DNA of 64,000 nt from SHZI01 sp963802215 (lineage in GTDB: Bacteria > Pseudomonadota > Gammaproteobacteria > Steroidobacterales > GCA-2729495): assembly GCA_963802215.1 (NCBI GenBank), contig CAWDHQ010000002.1:806001-870000 (forward strand), read 5' to 3'. The notes below the pieces were generated by a model that saw nothing but the letters and a program-made list of their open reading frames with translations, was not told the origin of the DNA and made no database searches. The position numbers were made by a program, and so were the translations under genes. Shown here in pieces: positions 34,185 through 42,280 of the stretch. The stretch's first letter is position 1; every line of letters starts with the position of its first letter.

Positions 34185-34889
34185 TCAGTCAGTCTGCCGC
34201 GAACGGCGTCGCGCCAGGCCTAGAACGCCGACGCCGGAGATGAACAGCCATGCTGCTGCCGGCACCGGTACCACTCCTGCCGTGAACTGGACGTCGCGGA
34301 AATAGTTGTTGCAGTTGAAGCTCGAGATGGGGAAGGTGCCCGGCGTCCCGTACACGCCATTGGCATTGGCCGCGCCAATGCAGGAGCCAATACTGGAACC
34401 CGCGATGGAGGACAGGCTGCCGTTGACGATGGGATCCATCAGGCCCTGGTAGGTGTAGACGTAATAGCCGAGGGTGTTCACGGACACGGTGTAGGTGGTG
34501 TTGGCCGTGATCGCCAGCGGCGTCGCCAGGGCCTGTTCCTGCCATCCGCCACCAGCAGATTCACCCACGAAGCTGACGGACGCGAGGAGCGTCCCGGTCG
34601 CCGACCAGATCTTGCCCACGTGGGAGTCGTCGATGCAGATCTCGCTGTCGGCCCGCCAGTAGCGGATGGCGGTGATGACCCCGTCGACGGAGCTCTGGAA
34701 CTGCATCCCGAGCTCGTAGGGCGCGCCGTCATTGGCATCCGTGGCCGGGGGCCCGAAACCGCCGAGGGGCGTCTGGGTGGTGTGGATTGTGGCTGCCGTG
34801 GCGGGCGCGATGAGCCCCGCAACGCACAGGGCCGCCCCGGCAAGCAGCGCGGAGCTGAAGAACCTGATCCGGAGTGTCGGCACCGACAT
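34185..34889 (-). CDS. PEP-CTERM sorted DUF4082 protein
   Basis: A 234-residue secreted protein. A signal peptide ends near ATAA34. A DUF4082 domain (about 55-205: GVITAIRYWRAD, KIWSATGTLLASVSF, ITANTTYTVSV) is followed by a C-terminal sorting signal VPVPAAAWLF, a hydrophobic helix and an RRR tail, recognised by EpsH-type exosortases. The same DUF4082 fold occurs in the adjacent giant protein. No exosortase gene is in the window. A perfect CRP-type site lies about 140 nt upstream. Confidence 0.9.
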   Translation of the reverse strand: MSVPTLRIRFFSSALLAGAALCVAGLIAPATAATIHTTQTPLGGFGPPATDANDGAPYELGMQFQSSVDGVITAIRYWRADSEICIDDSHVGKIWSATGTLLASVSFVGESAGGGWQEQALATPLAITANTTYTVSVNTLGYYVYTYQGLMDPIVNGSLSSIAGSSIGSCIGAANANGVYGTPGTFPISSFNCNNYFRDVQFTAGVVPVPAAAWLFISGVGVLGLARRRSRQTD

Positions 34890-35025
34890 AATTGAATATT
34901 CCGAGACGACGGGCCGCGATCCCGATGGCCGGGTGGTCCAGTCTCGACCCCACGTCTTTATCTATTGTTCGCTCAAACCAGTGTACTCAGCATTCCTGGA
35001 GGCGACATACCCTAAATCTTGGATA

Positions 35026-35041
35026 TGTGATCTCGCTCACA
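35026..35041. promoter_or_regulatory. CRP-type operator
   Basis: TGTGATCTCGCTCACA matches TGTGA-N6-TCACA perfectly. It lies in the 209-nt spacer (34890-35098), centred about 145 nt before the PEP-CTERM gene start and downstream of the DUF4198 stop. A TAGATA hexamer (minus strand, 34959-34964) is a possible -10. The binding protein would be a Crp/Vfr homologue not seen in this window. Confidence 0.55.
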
Positions 35042-35098
35042 GTTCCCGGGACTGTCGGGGATTTAGACATTGTCCCGAACCGGCGCGGCCGCATTGCG

Positions 35099-35926
35099 TC
35101 ACCCGGGACCCCGCACCTCGAACGTCAGCGACGCCCAGAAACTCTCCCAGTCCGCCGCCGGATCGGTGTCCGGCACCTCGATCATTTGCACGGCCTTCAC
35201 CAGCCACCGCCCGGCCCGGTCGACGGGCAGGGTGACGAGCCCCTTGCGGTCCGTTCGGGCCTGGAAGCGCTTCGCTGGCTGGTCTGCGGTGAACGCGATC
35301 ACGAGCACACCGGCCAGGGGCTTGCCCTGCCAGTGGAGCGCGATCGGGAGATTCTTGCCGGGGGAGAGCGCGTAGGGATCGGCGCGCGGGATCAGTTCCA
35401 GTGGGTAGCCGAGTTCACGCTCGAAGCCCGGCCCCGGCGCGCCGCCCGCGCTGACGAGGGACTTGGCGCAGCGCGAGTAGTACTCCCGGCCGTTCGCATT
35501 CTCCTCGCCGCGCTTCCTCCGCAGCTTGCGCACCGATTCCAGGCCCTCTGTCTGCAGGTACTTGTCGAAGCGCCCGGCCTCCAGGTCCACGAAGGCGCGG
35601 GTGCTGTGAAAGCCGATCAGCCGCAGGCCCGGCGAGTCCAGCTTCAGTGTCGCCGCCGGGTCGTCGCCCACGAAGCCCTTCACGGGGTCCCGGCCGGCGG
35701 GCGAGCTCACCGAGAAATCCACGAACCAGTCCGGGACGAACGGCTGACTGGTGCCATTGAAGTCCTCGCCGACCCGCAACGTCACCGGCAGGCTGGTGCC
35801 GACGGCGGGCCGGAAGACCGCGGGCTCGATCCAGAAATCGTGGGCGAGGGCGGGCACCGGCTGGCACACCGCCGCGACGGTCGCGGCGATGGTGTACAGC
35901 AAGTTGGTGGTGATGCGCGACGTCAT
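35099..35926 (-). CDS. Periplasmic DUF4198 protein
   Basis: A 275-residue exported protein: the signal peptide ends ALAHD, and the mature part begins with the HDFWIEP motif typical of DUF4198 (NikM/CbiK-like periplasmic proteins). A beta-rich, Ig-like domain follows, with a single Cys in SRCAKSL. Such proteins are often encoded with HupE/UreJ- or TonB-type metal uptake systems; here it is divergent from a HupE-like gene with a 39-nt spacer. ATG 35926 is preceded by GAGACT-AGCGCA and no Shine-Dalgarno. Longer upstream frames overlap the HupE gene and are shadows. Confidence 0.85.
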   Translation of the reverse strand: MTSRITTNLLYTIAATVAAVCQPVPALAHDFWIEPAVFRPAVGTSLPVTLRVGEDFNGTSQPFVPDWFVDFSVSSPAGRDPVKGFVGDDPAATLKLDSPGLRLIGFHSTRAFVDLEAGRFDKYLQTEGLESVRKLRRKRGEENANGREYYSRCAKSLVSAGGAPGPGFERELGYPLELIPRADPYALSPGKNLPIALHWQGKPLAGVLVIAFTADQPAKRFQARTDRKGLVTLPVDRAGRWLVKAVQMIEVPDTDPAADWESFWASLTFEVRGPG

Positions 35927-35965
35927 TGCGCTAGTCTCGCACAGGATCCTGAAAGAGATGCCGCA

Positions 35966-37114
35966 TTGACCCGGCGACATACCACTCTGCCCTGGCTGCT
36001 GCCGGCCGTGTTCCTCGCGGCGCTGCTCACGGGGCCCGCGGCCGATGCGCACCGGCTGCGTCCGGCCATCGTCACCGTCACGTTCAATGCCGATGGCGGT
36101 TACACGGCGGCATTGCAGCTGAATCTCGAGGCGCTGCTCGCCGGCATCGGCCCCGAGCACGAGGACACCAGCCAGGCGCCCCAGGCCGACGTCTACAACG
36201 CCCTGCGCGAGCTGTCCGCCGACGACCTGCGCGCCCGGTTCGACGAAGACGCTCCCCGGCTGATCGAGGGCATCGACCTGCGCTTCGACGGCCGGCGGGT
36301 CGAGCCCCGGGTGGCGGCGGTGGACACTCCCCCGGTCGGCGATACCGGCGTGGAGCGCCTGACCACGATCCGCTTCGCCGGCGACATCCCGCCGGGCAGC
36401 GAGGCCTTCACCTGGCGCTACGCCCCGGCATTCGGCGAGAGCGCGCTGCGCCTCGCGATGCCGGGCGGCGAGATCGTGCGGGCCGACTGGCTGATGGCCG
36501 GGCAGGCGAGCGCGCCGTTCCAGCTGGACCCGAAGCTGGTGCCGGTGCGCACGACGGCGGAGGTGTTCCGCGACTACACGGTCCTCGGCTTCACGCACAT
36601 CCTGCCCAAGGGCCTCGATCACATCCTCTTCGTGCTCGGCATCTTCCTCCTGTCCGTGCACTGGCGGCCGCTGCTGTACCAGGTCACCGCCTTCACCGTC
36701 GCGCACTCGATCACGCTGGCGTTGTCGCTGTACGGTGTCGTGGCCCTGCCCGCCTCGGTGGTGGAGCCCCTGATCGCGCTGTCCATCGTCTATGTGGCGG
36801 TGGAGAACATCGTCGTGAGCGGGCTGAAGCCCTGGCGGGTCTGGGTGGTGTTCGGCTTCGGTCTCCTGCACGGCCTCGGGTTCGCCGGCGTGCTCACGGA
36901 GCTGGGCCTCCCGAAGGGTGAGTTCCTGCCGGCGCTGATCGCCTTCAACGTGGGCGTCGAGCTCGGCCAGCTCACGGTGATCGCGCTGGCCTTCCTCACG
37001 GTCGGCCTCTGGTTCCGCGACCGCCCCTGGTACCGGGCACGGGTCGTGATCCCGGCCTCGACGCTCATAGCCCTGGTGGGCGCTTACTGGACGATCGAGC
37101 GGTTGGCCGGCTGA
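35966..37114 (+). CDS. HupE/UreJ-2 family membrane protein with periplasmic N-domain
   Basis: A 382-residue protein: signal peptide (to about ADAH), a periplasmic domain of about 170 residues, then six or seven helices beginning at GFTHILPKGLDHILFVLGIFLL, the HupE/UreJ_2 signature with His and Asp residues likely to touch metal. GFGLLHGLGFA is the second conserved stretch. The family is linked to Ni or Cu transport. I start at TTG 35966, the only start that yields the signal peptide; ATG 35958 is out of frame. The 39-nt divergent spacer with DUF4198 must hold both promoters. Confidence 0.85.
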   Translation: MTRRHTTLPWLLPAVFLAALLTGPAADAHRLRPAIVTVTFNADGGYTAALQLNLEALLAGIGPEHEDTSQAPQADVYNALRELSADDLRARFDEDAPRLIEGIDLRFDGRRVEPRVAAVDTPPVGDTGVERLTTIRFAGDIPPGSEAFTWRYAPAFGESALRLAMPGGEIVRADWLMAGQASAPFQLDPKLVPVRTTAEVFRDYTVLGFTHILPKGLDHILFVLGIFLLSVHWRPLLYQVTAFTVAHSITLALSLYGVVALPASVVEPLIALSIVYVAVENIVVSGLKPWRVWVVFGFGLLHGLGFAGVLTELGLPKGEFLPALIAFNVGVELGQLTVIALAFLTVGLWFRDRPWYRARVVIPASTLIALVGAYWTIERLAG

Positions 37115-37225
37115 GCCGCCGGCGTAGAGCGGCCGCGATGTCCATCACACCCGGCCCGGCATTCGTGCGGGACTGTGCGGCGCCTCTCTGCGTGATGCGG
37201 GGCTGTCCGGGAATACTGTGACTGC

Positions 37226-38476
37226 ATGCAGTCTTCCCCCACCTTCCTGCTCGGCCGGCAGCCGATCCTCGACCGCAACCAGAACACCGTTGCCTACGAG
37301 CTGCTCTTCAGGTCCGGGCGGCGGGATGGCGCCGACGTTCAGGACGACCGCATGGCCACGTCCAGCGTCATCGCCCATGCCTTCAACGAGCTGGGCATTG
37401 ATGCCGTGCTCGGGGGCTGCCGGGGCTTCATCAATTTCGACGCGGAGCTGCTGATGTCCGACGTGGTGGAGTTGCTCCCGCCGGACAGGACCGTGGTCGA
37501 GCTGCTCGAGACCATCGACATCAATGCCGGGATCGTCGAGCGCTGCGAGGAGCTCCGGAAGGCCGGATTCCATTTCGCGCTGGACGACATCGTCCAGATG
37601 GGCGCCGCCCAGGAGTCGCTGCTGCACCTGATCGAGGTGGTCAAGGTGGACATCCCGGCGACGCCTGCGGCTGACGTGCCGGGCCTCGTCACACGGGCCC
37701 GCCAGGCCGGGGTCAGGCTGCTCGCCGAGAAGGTCGACAGCCTGGAGCAGGCCAACTGGTGCCGCGACCTCGGTTTCGACCTGTTCCAGGGCTACTACTT
37801 CGCGCGGCCGGTGATCCTCGAGGGGCGGCGCGCCGATCCATCCAGGCGGGTCCTCATGCACCTGCTCCAGCAGGCCCTCACGGACGCGGGTCCGGCGGCC
37901 ATCGAGGAAACCTTCAAGCAGTCGCCCGAACTGAGCTACAAGCTGATGCGCCTGGTGAACTCCGTGAGCATGGGGCTCCGGAGCAAGATCCAGTCCCTGT
38001 CCCACGCGCTCGTGGTGCTCGGCAGCCGCCAGCTGCAGCGCTGGCTGCAGGTCCTGCTCTTCGCCCACCACAGCACCGGTGACTTTCCCAGCCCGTTGCT
38101 CACCATGGCGGCCACGCGCGGCAAGCTCATGGAGCTGCTCTCCGAGAGGGCGTCGTTCGACGCCGGCTATCGGGACCGGGCCTTCATGACCGGCATCCTG
38201 TCCCTCATGGACACGCTCCTGGGGGCGCCGATGAGCGACGTGGTGGCCCAGCTGAATCTCACCGACGACGTCCGCGATGCGCTGCTGACCAGATCGGGCC
38301 GGCTCGGCAGTCTCCTGCAGATCGTCGAAGCGATCGAGCGCAACGATCACGCCGCAGTCGCCGGTTACCTGGCCCATGGCAAGCCGTGCACGCTCGCCGA
38401 ATTGCCGGCGATCCAGGTGGCCGCGATGACCTGGGGCAATGGCATCGCCCAGCCCGGGGCCGGGGTCGGGCCCTAG
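37226..38476 (+). CDS. EAL-HDOD (YuxH-type) signalling protein, EAL motif degenerate
   Basis: A 416-residue protein: an EAL-like domain (about 5-205) joined to an HDOD domain (about 210-390). The EAL signature is YELLFR (E-L-L), ALDD is kept as FALDDIV, the K-x-D is KVDIP, and QGYYFARP closes the domain. Loss of A in EAL and of the DDFG turn is typical of YuxH-family members thought not to hydrolyse c-di-GMP, though binding remains possible. HDOD domains act in signalling scaffolds. ATG 37226 lies 6 nt after TACTGT with no Shine-Dalgarno. Confidence 0.88.
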   Translation: MQSSPTFLLGRQPILDRNQNTVAYELLFRSGRRDGADVQDDRMATSSVIAHAFNELGIDAVLGGCRGFINFDAELLMSDVVELLPPDRTVVELLETIDINAGIVERCEELRKAGFHFALDDIVQMGAAQESLLHLIEVVKVDIPATPAADVPGLVTRARQAGVRLLAEKVDSLEQANWCRDLGFDLFQGYYFARPVILEGRRADPSRRVLMHLLQQALTDAGPAAIEETFKQSPELSYKLMRLVNSVSMGLRSKIQSLSHALVVLGSRQLQRWLQVLLFAHHSTGDFPSPLLTMAATRGKLMELLSERASFDAGYRDRAFMTGILSLMDTLLGAPMSDVVAQLNLTDDVRDALLTRSGRLGSLLQIVEAIERNDHAAVAGYLAHGKPCTLAELPAIQVAAMTWGNGIAQPGAGVGP

Positions 38477-38539
38477 GCTGCATTCCAGTCCTCCTCGCCG
38501 CGCTACAATGGCGATCCAGTGCCGGATTGTTGGATCACC

Positions 38540-39700
38540 ATGCCCGGGCAGCCCTCGACGTTCCTGAGCTACGCCTTCCGTCCCTTCTTCCTGCTCGGGG
38601 CGCTCTTTGCCATCGTCGCGGTGCTGCTGTGGGTGGCGGCACTGCACGCCACCGGCTTCGCTCCCGCGGATCCCGTGGCCTGGCACGCCCACGAGATGCT
38701 TTTCGGCTTCGCGGGGGCGGCGATTGCCGGCTTCCTGCTCACCGCCGTCGCGACCTGGACCGGGCGCCCGCCTGTCACGGGCGTGCTGCTTGGCACGCTC
38801 GTGGTTGCCTGGATTGCCGGTCGCGCAGCCATGGTCGTCGACGGACACCTGCCCGGCGGGATCCTCGCGCTCGCCGACCTGGCATTTCCCATGCTCCTGG
38901 CCGTGATCGCAACAAGGGAGATCGTGGTTGGCGGGAGTCGTCGGAACTTCGGGCTTGCCGGCATCGTGTCGGCCTTCGCCATCCTCGACGGGGTCTTTCA
39001 CCTGGGCCGGGTGGGGCTGTGGCCCGGGGCGGACCGTGTGGCGCTGTACCTGACGGCGCACGGGTTGCTGGTGCTCATAACAATCATCGGCGGGCGCATC
39101 ATCCCGATGTTCACCGGCAACTGGCTTCGGTTGCGCGGTGATCTGCGGCTGCCCCGGTCGCGGCCCTGGGTAGAGACAGTGCTGGTTCCTGTGGTGGTGC
39201 TCGCCGCAGTCGCCGACAGCGTTGCGGCACCGGCGGCGGTAGTCGCCGTGCTGTCGATCGCCGCCGCCGCCCTGCACGCCCTGCGGCTATCTGCCTGGAG
39301 GGGCAGTGCCACCATCGCCGAGCCCCTCGTCGCGATCCTGCACGTGGCGTACGCGTGGTTGCCGATCGGCTACCTGCTGCTGGGATTGACGGCGCTCGGG
39401 CTGCCCCTGCCCCGTTCAGCTGCGCTGCACGCGCTGACGATGGGCGGCATCGGCACGATGATCCTCGCCGTGACCACCCGGGTGGCTCTCGGCCACACGG
39501 GGCGGGCCCTGGCTGCCGCGCCGCTGATTACCGTCGCGTACGTCGTTCTGAGTGCCGGCGTCCTCATCCGCATCGCAAGTCCGCTGGCTCCCGGGGCGTA
39601 TCTCCCGCTCATCGACGCTGCTGCGACGGCGTGGCTGGTCGCTTTTGGACTGTTTACGGTGGTGTACTGGCCAATCCTGACGCAACCGCGCAAGGGCTGA
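38540..39700 (+). CDS. nnrS: NnrS family heme-copper membrane protein (second copy)
   Basis: A 386-residue, 12-helix protein with the standard marks FRPFFLLGALFA, WHAHEMLFGFAGAAIAGFLL, GRIIPMFTGNWLR and HALTMGGIGTMILAVTTRVALGHTGR. NnrS proteins bind heme and copper and relieve nitrosative stress. It is closer to canonical NnrS than the copy at 8502. ATG 38540 is chosen; an in-frame GTG at 38519 lies 10 nt after a TACAAT hexamer and would be a near-leaderless start. It stands alone between a signalling protein and an SDR, 23 kb from qNor. Confidence 0.92.
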   Translation: MPGQPSTFLSYAFRPFFLLGALFAIVAVLLWVAALHATGFAPADPVAWHAHEMLFGFAGAAIAGFLLTAVATWTGRPPVTGVLLGTLVVAWIAGRAAMVVDGHLPGGILALADLAFPMLLAVIATREIVVGGSRRNFGLAGIVSAFAILDGVFHLGRVGLWPGADRVALYLTAHGLLVLITIIGGRIIPMFTGNWLRLRGDLRLPRSRPWVETVLVPVVVLAAVADSVAAPAAVVAVLSIAAAALHALRLSAWRGSATIAEPLVAILHVAYAWLPIGYLLLGLTALGLPLPRSAALHALTMGGIGTMILAVTTRVALGHTGRALAAAPLITVAYVVLSAGVLIRIASPLAPGAYLPLIDAAATAWLVAFGLFTVVYWPILTQPRKG

Positions 39701-39784
39701 CGCCCCCCGCGGCGGACGCACAGCGTCACTGGCCGGAAGGGCAACGCGAATCACGACTTGCTCTGGCATTCCAGGGAGATCCCC

Positions 39785-40552
39785 ATGACTGACTCCACTG
39801 CAAAGGTCGCCCTGATCACCGGTGGCAGTTCGGGCATCGGGCGTGCGGCCGCGGTGGCCTTCGCGAAGACAGGCGTCCGGGTGGTCGTGGCCGCGCGCCG
39901 CCGCGCGGAAGGGGAGGAGACCGTCAGGCTCGTGGAAGCCGCCGGATCAAGTGCGATGTTCGTCCCCGCCGATGTGCGCCACGCCACCGAGCTGCGCGCG
40001 CTGGTAGCGGCGTGTGTCGAGTCCTATGGAGGACTCGACTACGCCTTCAACAACGCCGGCATCGAGGGCACGGCCTACGTGAAGACGGCGGACTACGACG
40101 AGGAGGCCTTCCGCCAGGTCATCGACGTGAACCTGACGGGCGTGTTCCTGTCGATGAAGTACGAGATCCCGGCGCTGCTCGCCCGCGGCGGCGGCGCCAT
40201 CGTGAACATGTCGTCGGTTGCCGGCCTGATGGGCGGCGTGGTGGGCGCGGCTTATCACGCCAGCAAGCACGGCGTCGTGGGGCTCACCAAGACGGCGGCG
40301 CTCGACTACGCGAAGGACGGGATTCGCGTGAACGCGGTGTGCCCGGCGGTGATCACCACCGACATGTCGAAGCGGCTCTTCTACCAGGATCCCGAGATCG
40401 CCAAGGGGATCGCGGCCGCGCACCCGATCGGCCGGATCGGCACCGTCGACGAGGTGGCCAACGCGGTCGTCTGGCTGTGCTCGAGCCAGGCGTCGTTCAT
40501 CACCGGCGAGATGCTGCGCATCGACGGCGGGATGCTGGCCGGCGTGTCCTGA
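39785..40552 (+). CDS. Short-chain dehydrogenase/reductase
   Basis: A 255-residue classical SDR. TGGSSGIGRAAA (about 12-23) binds NAD(P), NNAG is present near 86, the catalytic triad is Ser in NMSSVAG, Tyr and Lys in YHASKHG, and it ends with GGMLAGVS, typical of glucose-1-dehydrogenase/3-oxoacyl-reductase relatives. ADVRHAT after the second strand suggests adenine contact. ATG 39785 follows CAGGGAGATCCCC. Substrate not predictable. The downstream membrane protein gene (40583) is close and probably co-transcribed. Confidence 0.92.
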   Translation: MTDSTAKVALITGGSSGIGRAAAVAFAKTGVRVVVAARRRAEGEETVRLVEAAGSSAMFVPADVRHATELRALVAACVESYGGLDYAFNNAGIEGTAYVKTADYDEEAFRQVIDVNLTGVFLSMKYEIPALLARGGGAIVNMSSVAGLMGGVVGAAYHASKHGVVGLTKTAALDYAKDGIRVNAVCPAVITTDMSKRLFYQDPEIAKGIAAAHPIGRIGTVDEVANAVVWLCSSQASFITGEMLRIDGGMLAGVS

Positions 40553-40582
40553 CGCCGGCCGATACCGTCGGAAGGTCAGTCC

Positions 40583-41245
40583 ATGTTCGTCCACGTCCTT
40601 CTGGTGGCCCACATCGCCGTGCTGGGCTACTGGCTGGGCGCCGAGCTGGTTATCAACAGCACGTACCGGCATGTCTCCCGCGCCGCCGCCATGGCGTTCC
40701 CCGAGCGGGACCGGCTGATGCAGCACGTCATGGACGTGGACCAGCACGTCCGCTACGCCCTCATCCTGCAGGCGGGCCTGGGCGCCGCGCTGGCGGCATT
40801 GCTCGGGTATGCACCGGGCGGTGCGCAACTGGCCGTCACTGCGGGCGTCCTGTCGGTGGCGTGGCTGGCGCTGGTCGAGGCGGTGCACCGGGCGCGACAC
40901 ACGCCCGCCGGGACGGGACTCGCGGCTCTCGACCGGGCCGTGCGCTACCTGGTGATGGCCGCGCTGCTGGGTATGGCCGGCGCGGCGGCGCTCGGTGAGT
41001 TCGCGATGCCGCGGTGGCTGGCGTGGAAGCTGGCGCTGTTCGCCGGAGTCATCGCCTGCGGACTCGGGATCCGCGTGGCGCTGATCGCGTTCTTCCGTGT
41101 GTGGAGCGATGTTGCGCGGGAGGGATCGAGCCCGGCCCTCGAACAGCGGGTCCGCAGCGCCTGTTACCGTGCCACGGTAGTGCTTGGCGTACTGTGGCTT
41201 TTCATCGCTGCTATCGTTGGCCTGAGCGTACTTAAACCAGTCTGA
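40583..41245 (+). CDS. Hypothetical multi-helix membrane protein (220 aa)
   Basis: About six hydrophobic helices. It opens MFVHVLLVAHIAVLGYWLGAE, where two His at the membrane face recall CopD/DUF2269-type heme or metal membrane proteins; another His cluster is DVDQHVRYA. The family assignment is only suggestive. ATG 40583 has GGAAGG upstream (AAGGTCAGTCC). It follows the SDR by 30 nt. Confidence 0.65.
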   Translation: MFVHVLLVAHIAVLGYWLGAELVINSTYRHVSRAAAMAFPERDRLMQHVMDVDQHVRYALILQAGLGAALAALLGYAPGGAQLAVTAGVLSVAWLALVEAVHRARHTPAGTGLAALDRAVRYLVMAALLGMAGAAALGEFAMPRWLAWKLALFAGVIACGLGIRVALIAFFRVWSDVAREGSSPALEQRVRSACYRATVVLGVLWLFIAAIVGLSVLKPV

Positions 41246-41263
41246 CCCCGATTCCTGACCGGG

Positions 41264-41830
41264 CTACTTCTTCATCCGGGTGATCTTGGATCCGTCGAGA
41301 GACACGCCGGCCATCAGTCCCGACTGGCCCACCACGAAGCCCACGACGGGCTCCTTGATCTTGCTGATGTCGACATTGGCGCCCGCGCCGACGTCGATGA
41401 TGGCAACCGAGGCGTCCGCACCCGCCTTCCAGCCGTCGCTGGCCTGGAATTTCGCCAGGCTGGCGGCGTCCATGAAGACGATGATGATGTCCCGCTTCTG
41501 GGCGCCGCCCTGGAAGCCAATGGAGGCCGTGCCAATGCTGTAATAACCGGCCGTCTTGCCGCCGATGCGGAGGGCGCCTTCGCCGCCTTCGCCGGCGATG
41601 ACGAACCCTGCCTTGATGACGCCCGGGAATACCAGGTAACCGGCGGACTTGCTCGTTACGGCGTCGGAGCCCTTCACTTCACTGTGCAGCCGGTCGATCG
41701 CCGCATTCACCTTGGCTTCGACCTCTGCCGCGGTGGCCGCCGAGGCGCCCTGGAACGGGGCGGCGAAAGCCAGGGCCAGCAGTCCAGTCATGAGGCCCAT
41801 GCGCAGGCCGCGAGCTCGAATGGTCATCAT
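41264..41830 (-). CDS. SYLF/YSC84-domain lipid-binding periplasmic protein
   Basis: A 188-residue exported protein (signal to about GASA). The mature part is a SYLF/Ysc84 domain: SAGYLVFPGVIKAGFVIAGEGGEGAL, then IGFQGGAQKRDIIIVFM and a C-terminal GANVDISKIKEPVVGFV segment. SYLF domains bind phosphoinositides in eukaryotes; bacterial members are poorly known and often stress-induced. GAGGAG lies 8 nt before ATG 41830. Convergent with the preceding membrane protein gene. Confidence 0.9.
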   Translation of the reverse strand: MMTIRARGLRMGLMTGLLALAFAAPFQGASAATAAEVEAKVNAAIDRLHSEVKGSDAVTSKSAGYLVFPGVIKAGFVIAGEGGEGALRIGGKTAGYYSIGTASIGFQGGAQKRDIIIVFMDAASLAKFQASDGWKAGADASVAIIDVGAGANVDISKIKEPVVGFVVGQSGLMAGVSLDGSKITRMKK

Positions 41831-41866
41831 GGTATTACTCCTCGTTGAGCCGTTTTGGCTGGCCGG

Positions 41867-42193
41867 TCACGCCGCGCAGGACGCGCAGCGATCCGTGTAG
41901 GGTACGGTCTTGAGCCGCTCGGGCGCGATCTCGGTTCCACAGGCGGCACAGGTTGTGTAATGGCCGGCATCGATTCGGCGCAGGGCCACCGCGATCTGAT
42001 TCAGTTCACCCTGGGCAGAGTCGCTGATGGCGGCCAGCACTTCGTCGTTTCCCCGCTGGACGGCCTGGTCGGCGAAATCGGCTGCCAGAGGATCGCGCTC
42101 GTGGCGCAGGTCGGCGTTGGCGCGTTCCGTACGGTTGCGGAGCTCCGCCTGGCGTTTCAGCAGTCGGTCGCGAACTGCGCTCAGATCCGGCAT
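41867..42193 (-). CDS. DksA/TraR-family zinc-finger protein
   Basis: A 108-residue protein with an N-terminal coiled coil (about 5-60) and a C-terminal four-Cys zinc finger, CAACG...CASC, like TraR/DksA2-type RNA polymerase secondary-channel regulators. Tip residues of the coiled coil (NADLRHERDPLAADFADQ) keep an acidic D/AD pattern. It is shorter than DksA (151) and lacks its N-terminal globular helix. AAGGAG lies 6 nt before ATG 42193. The longer upstream frame is antisense to the DUF2238 gene and rejected. Confidence 0.88.
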   Translation of the reverse strand: MPDLSAVRDRLLKRQAELRNRTERANADLRHERDPLAADFADQAVQRGNDEVLAAISDSAQGELNQIAVALRRIDAGHYTTCAACGTEIAPERLKTVPYTDRCASCAA

Positions 42194-42280
42194 GGGATAC
42201 TCCTTATAGGTACGGCTGAACTCGTTGATTAAGTCATAATGGCACGATCCGGGCGGCTGATTGGATAGGTAGTGTTCCCG

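Noticed and set aside
35099..36871. 590-codon minus frame as a longer DUF4198 protein
   Set aside because: The part beyond 35926 is antisense to HupE and has shadow composition. The signal peptide begins at ATG 35926.
34892..37114. Reading the 740-codon plus-strand frame as one protein
   Set aside because: Its first half is antisense to the DUF4198 gene and lacks motifs. The HupE signal peptide starts at TTG 35966.
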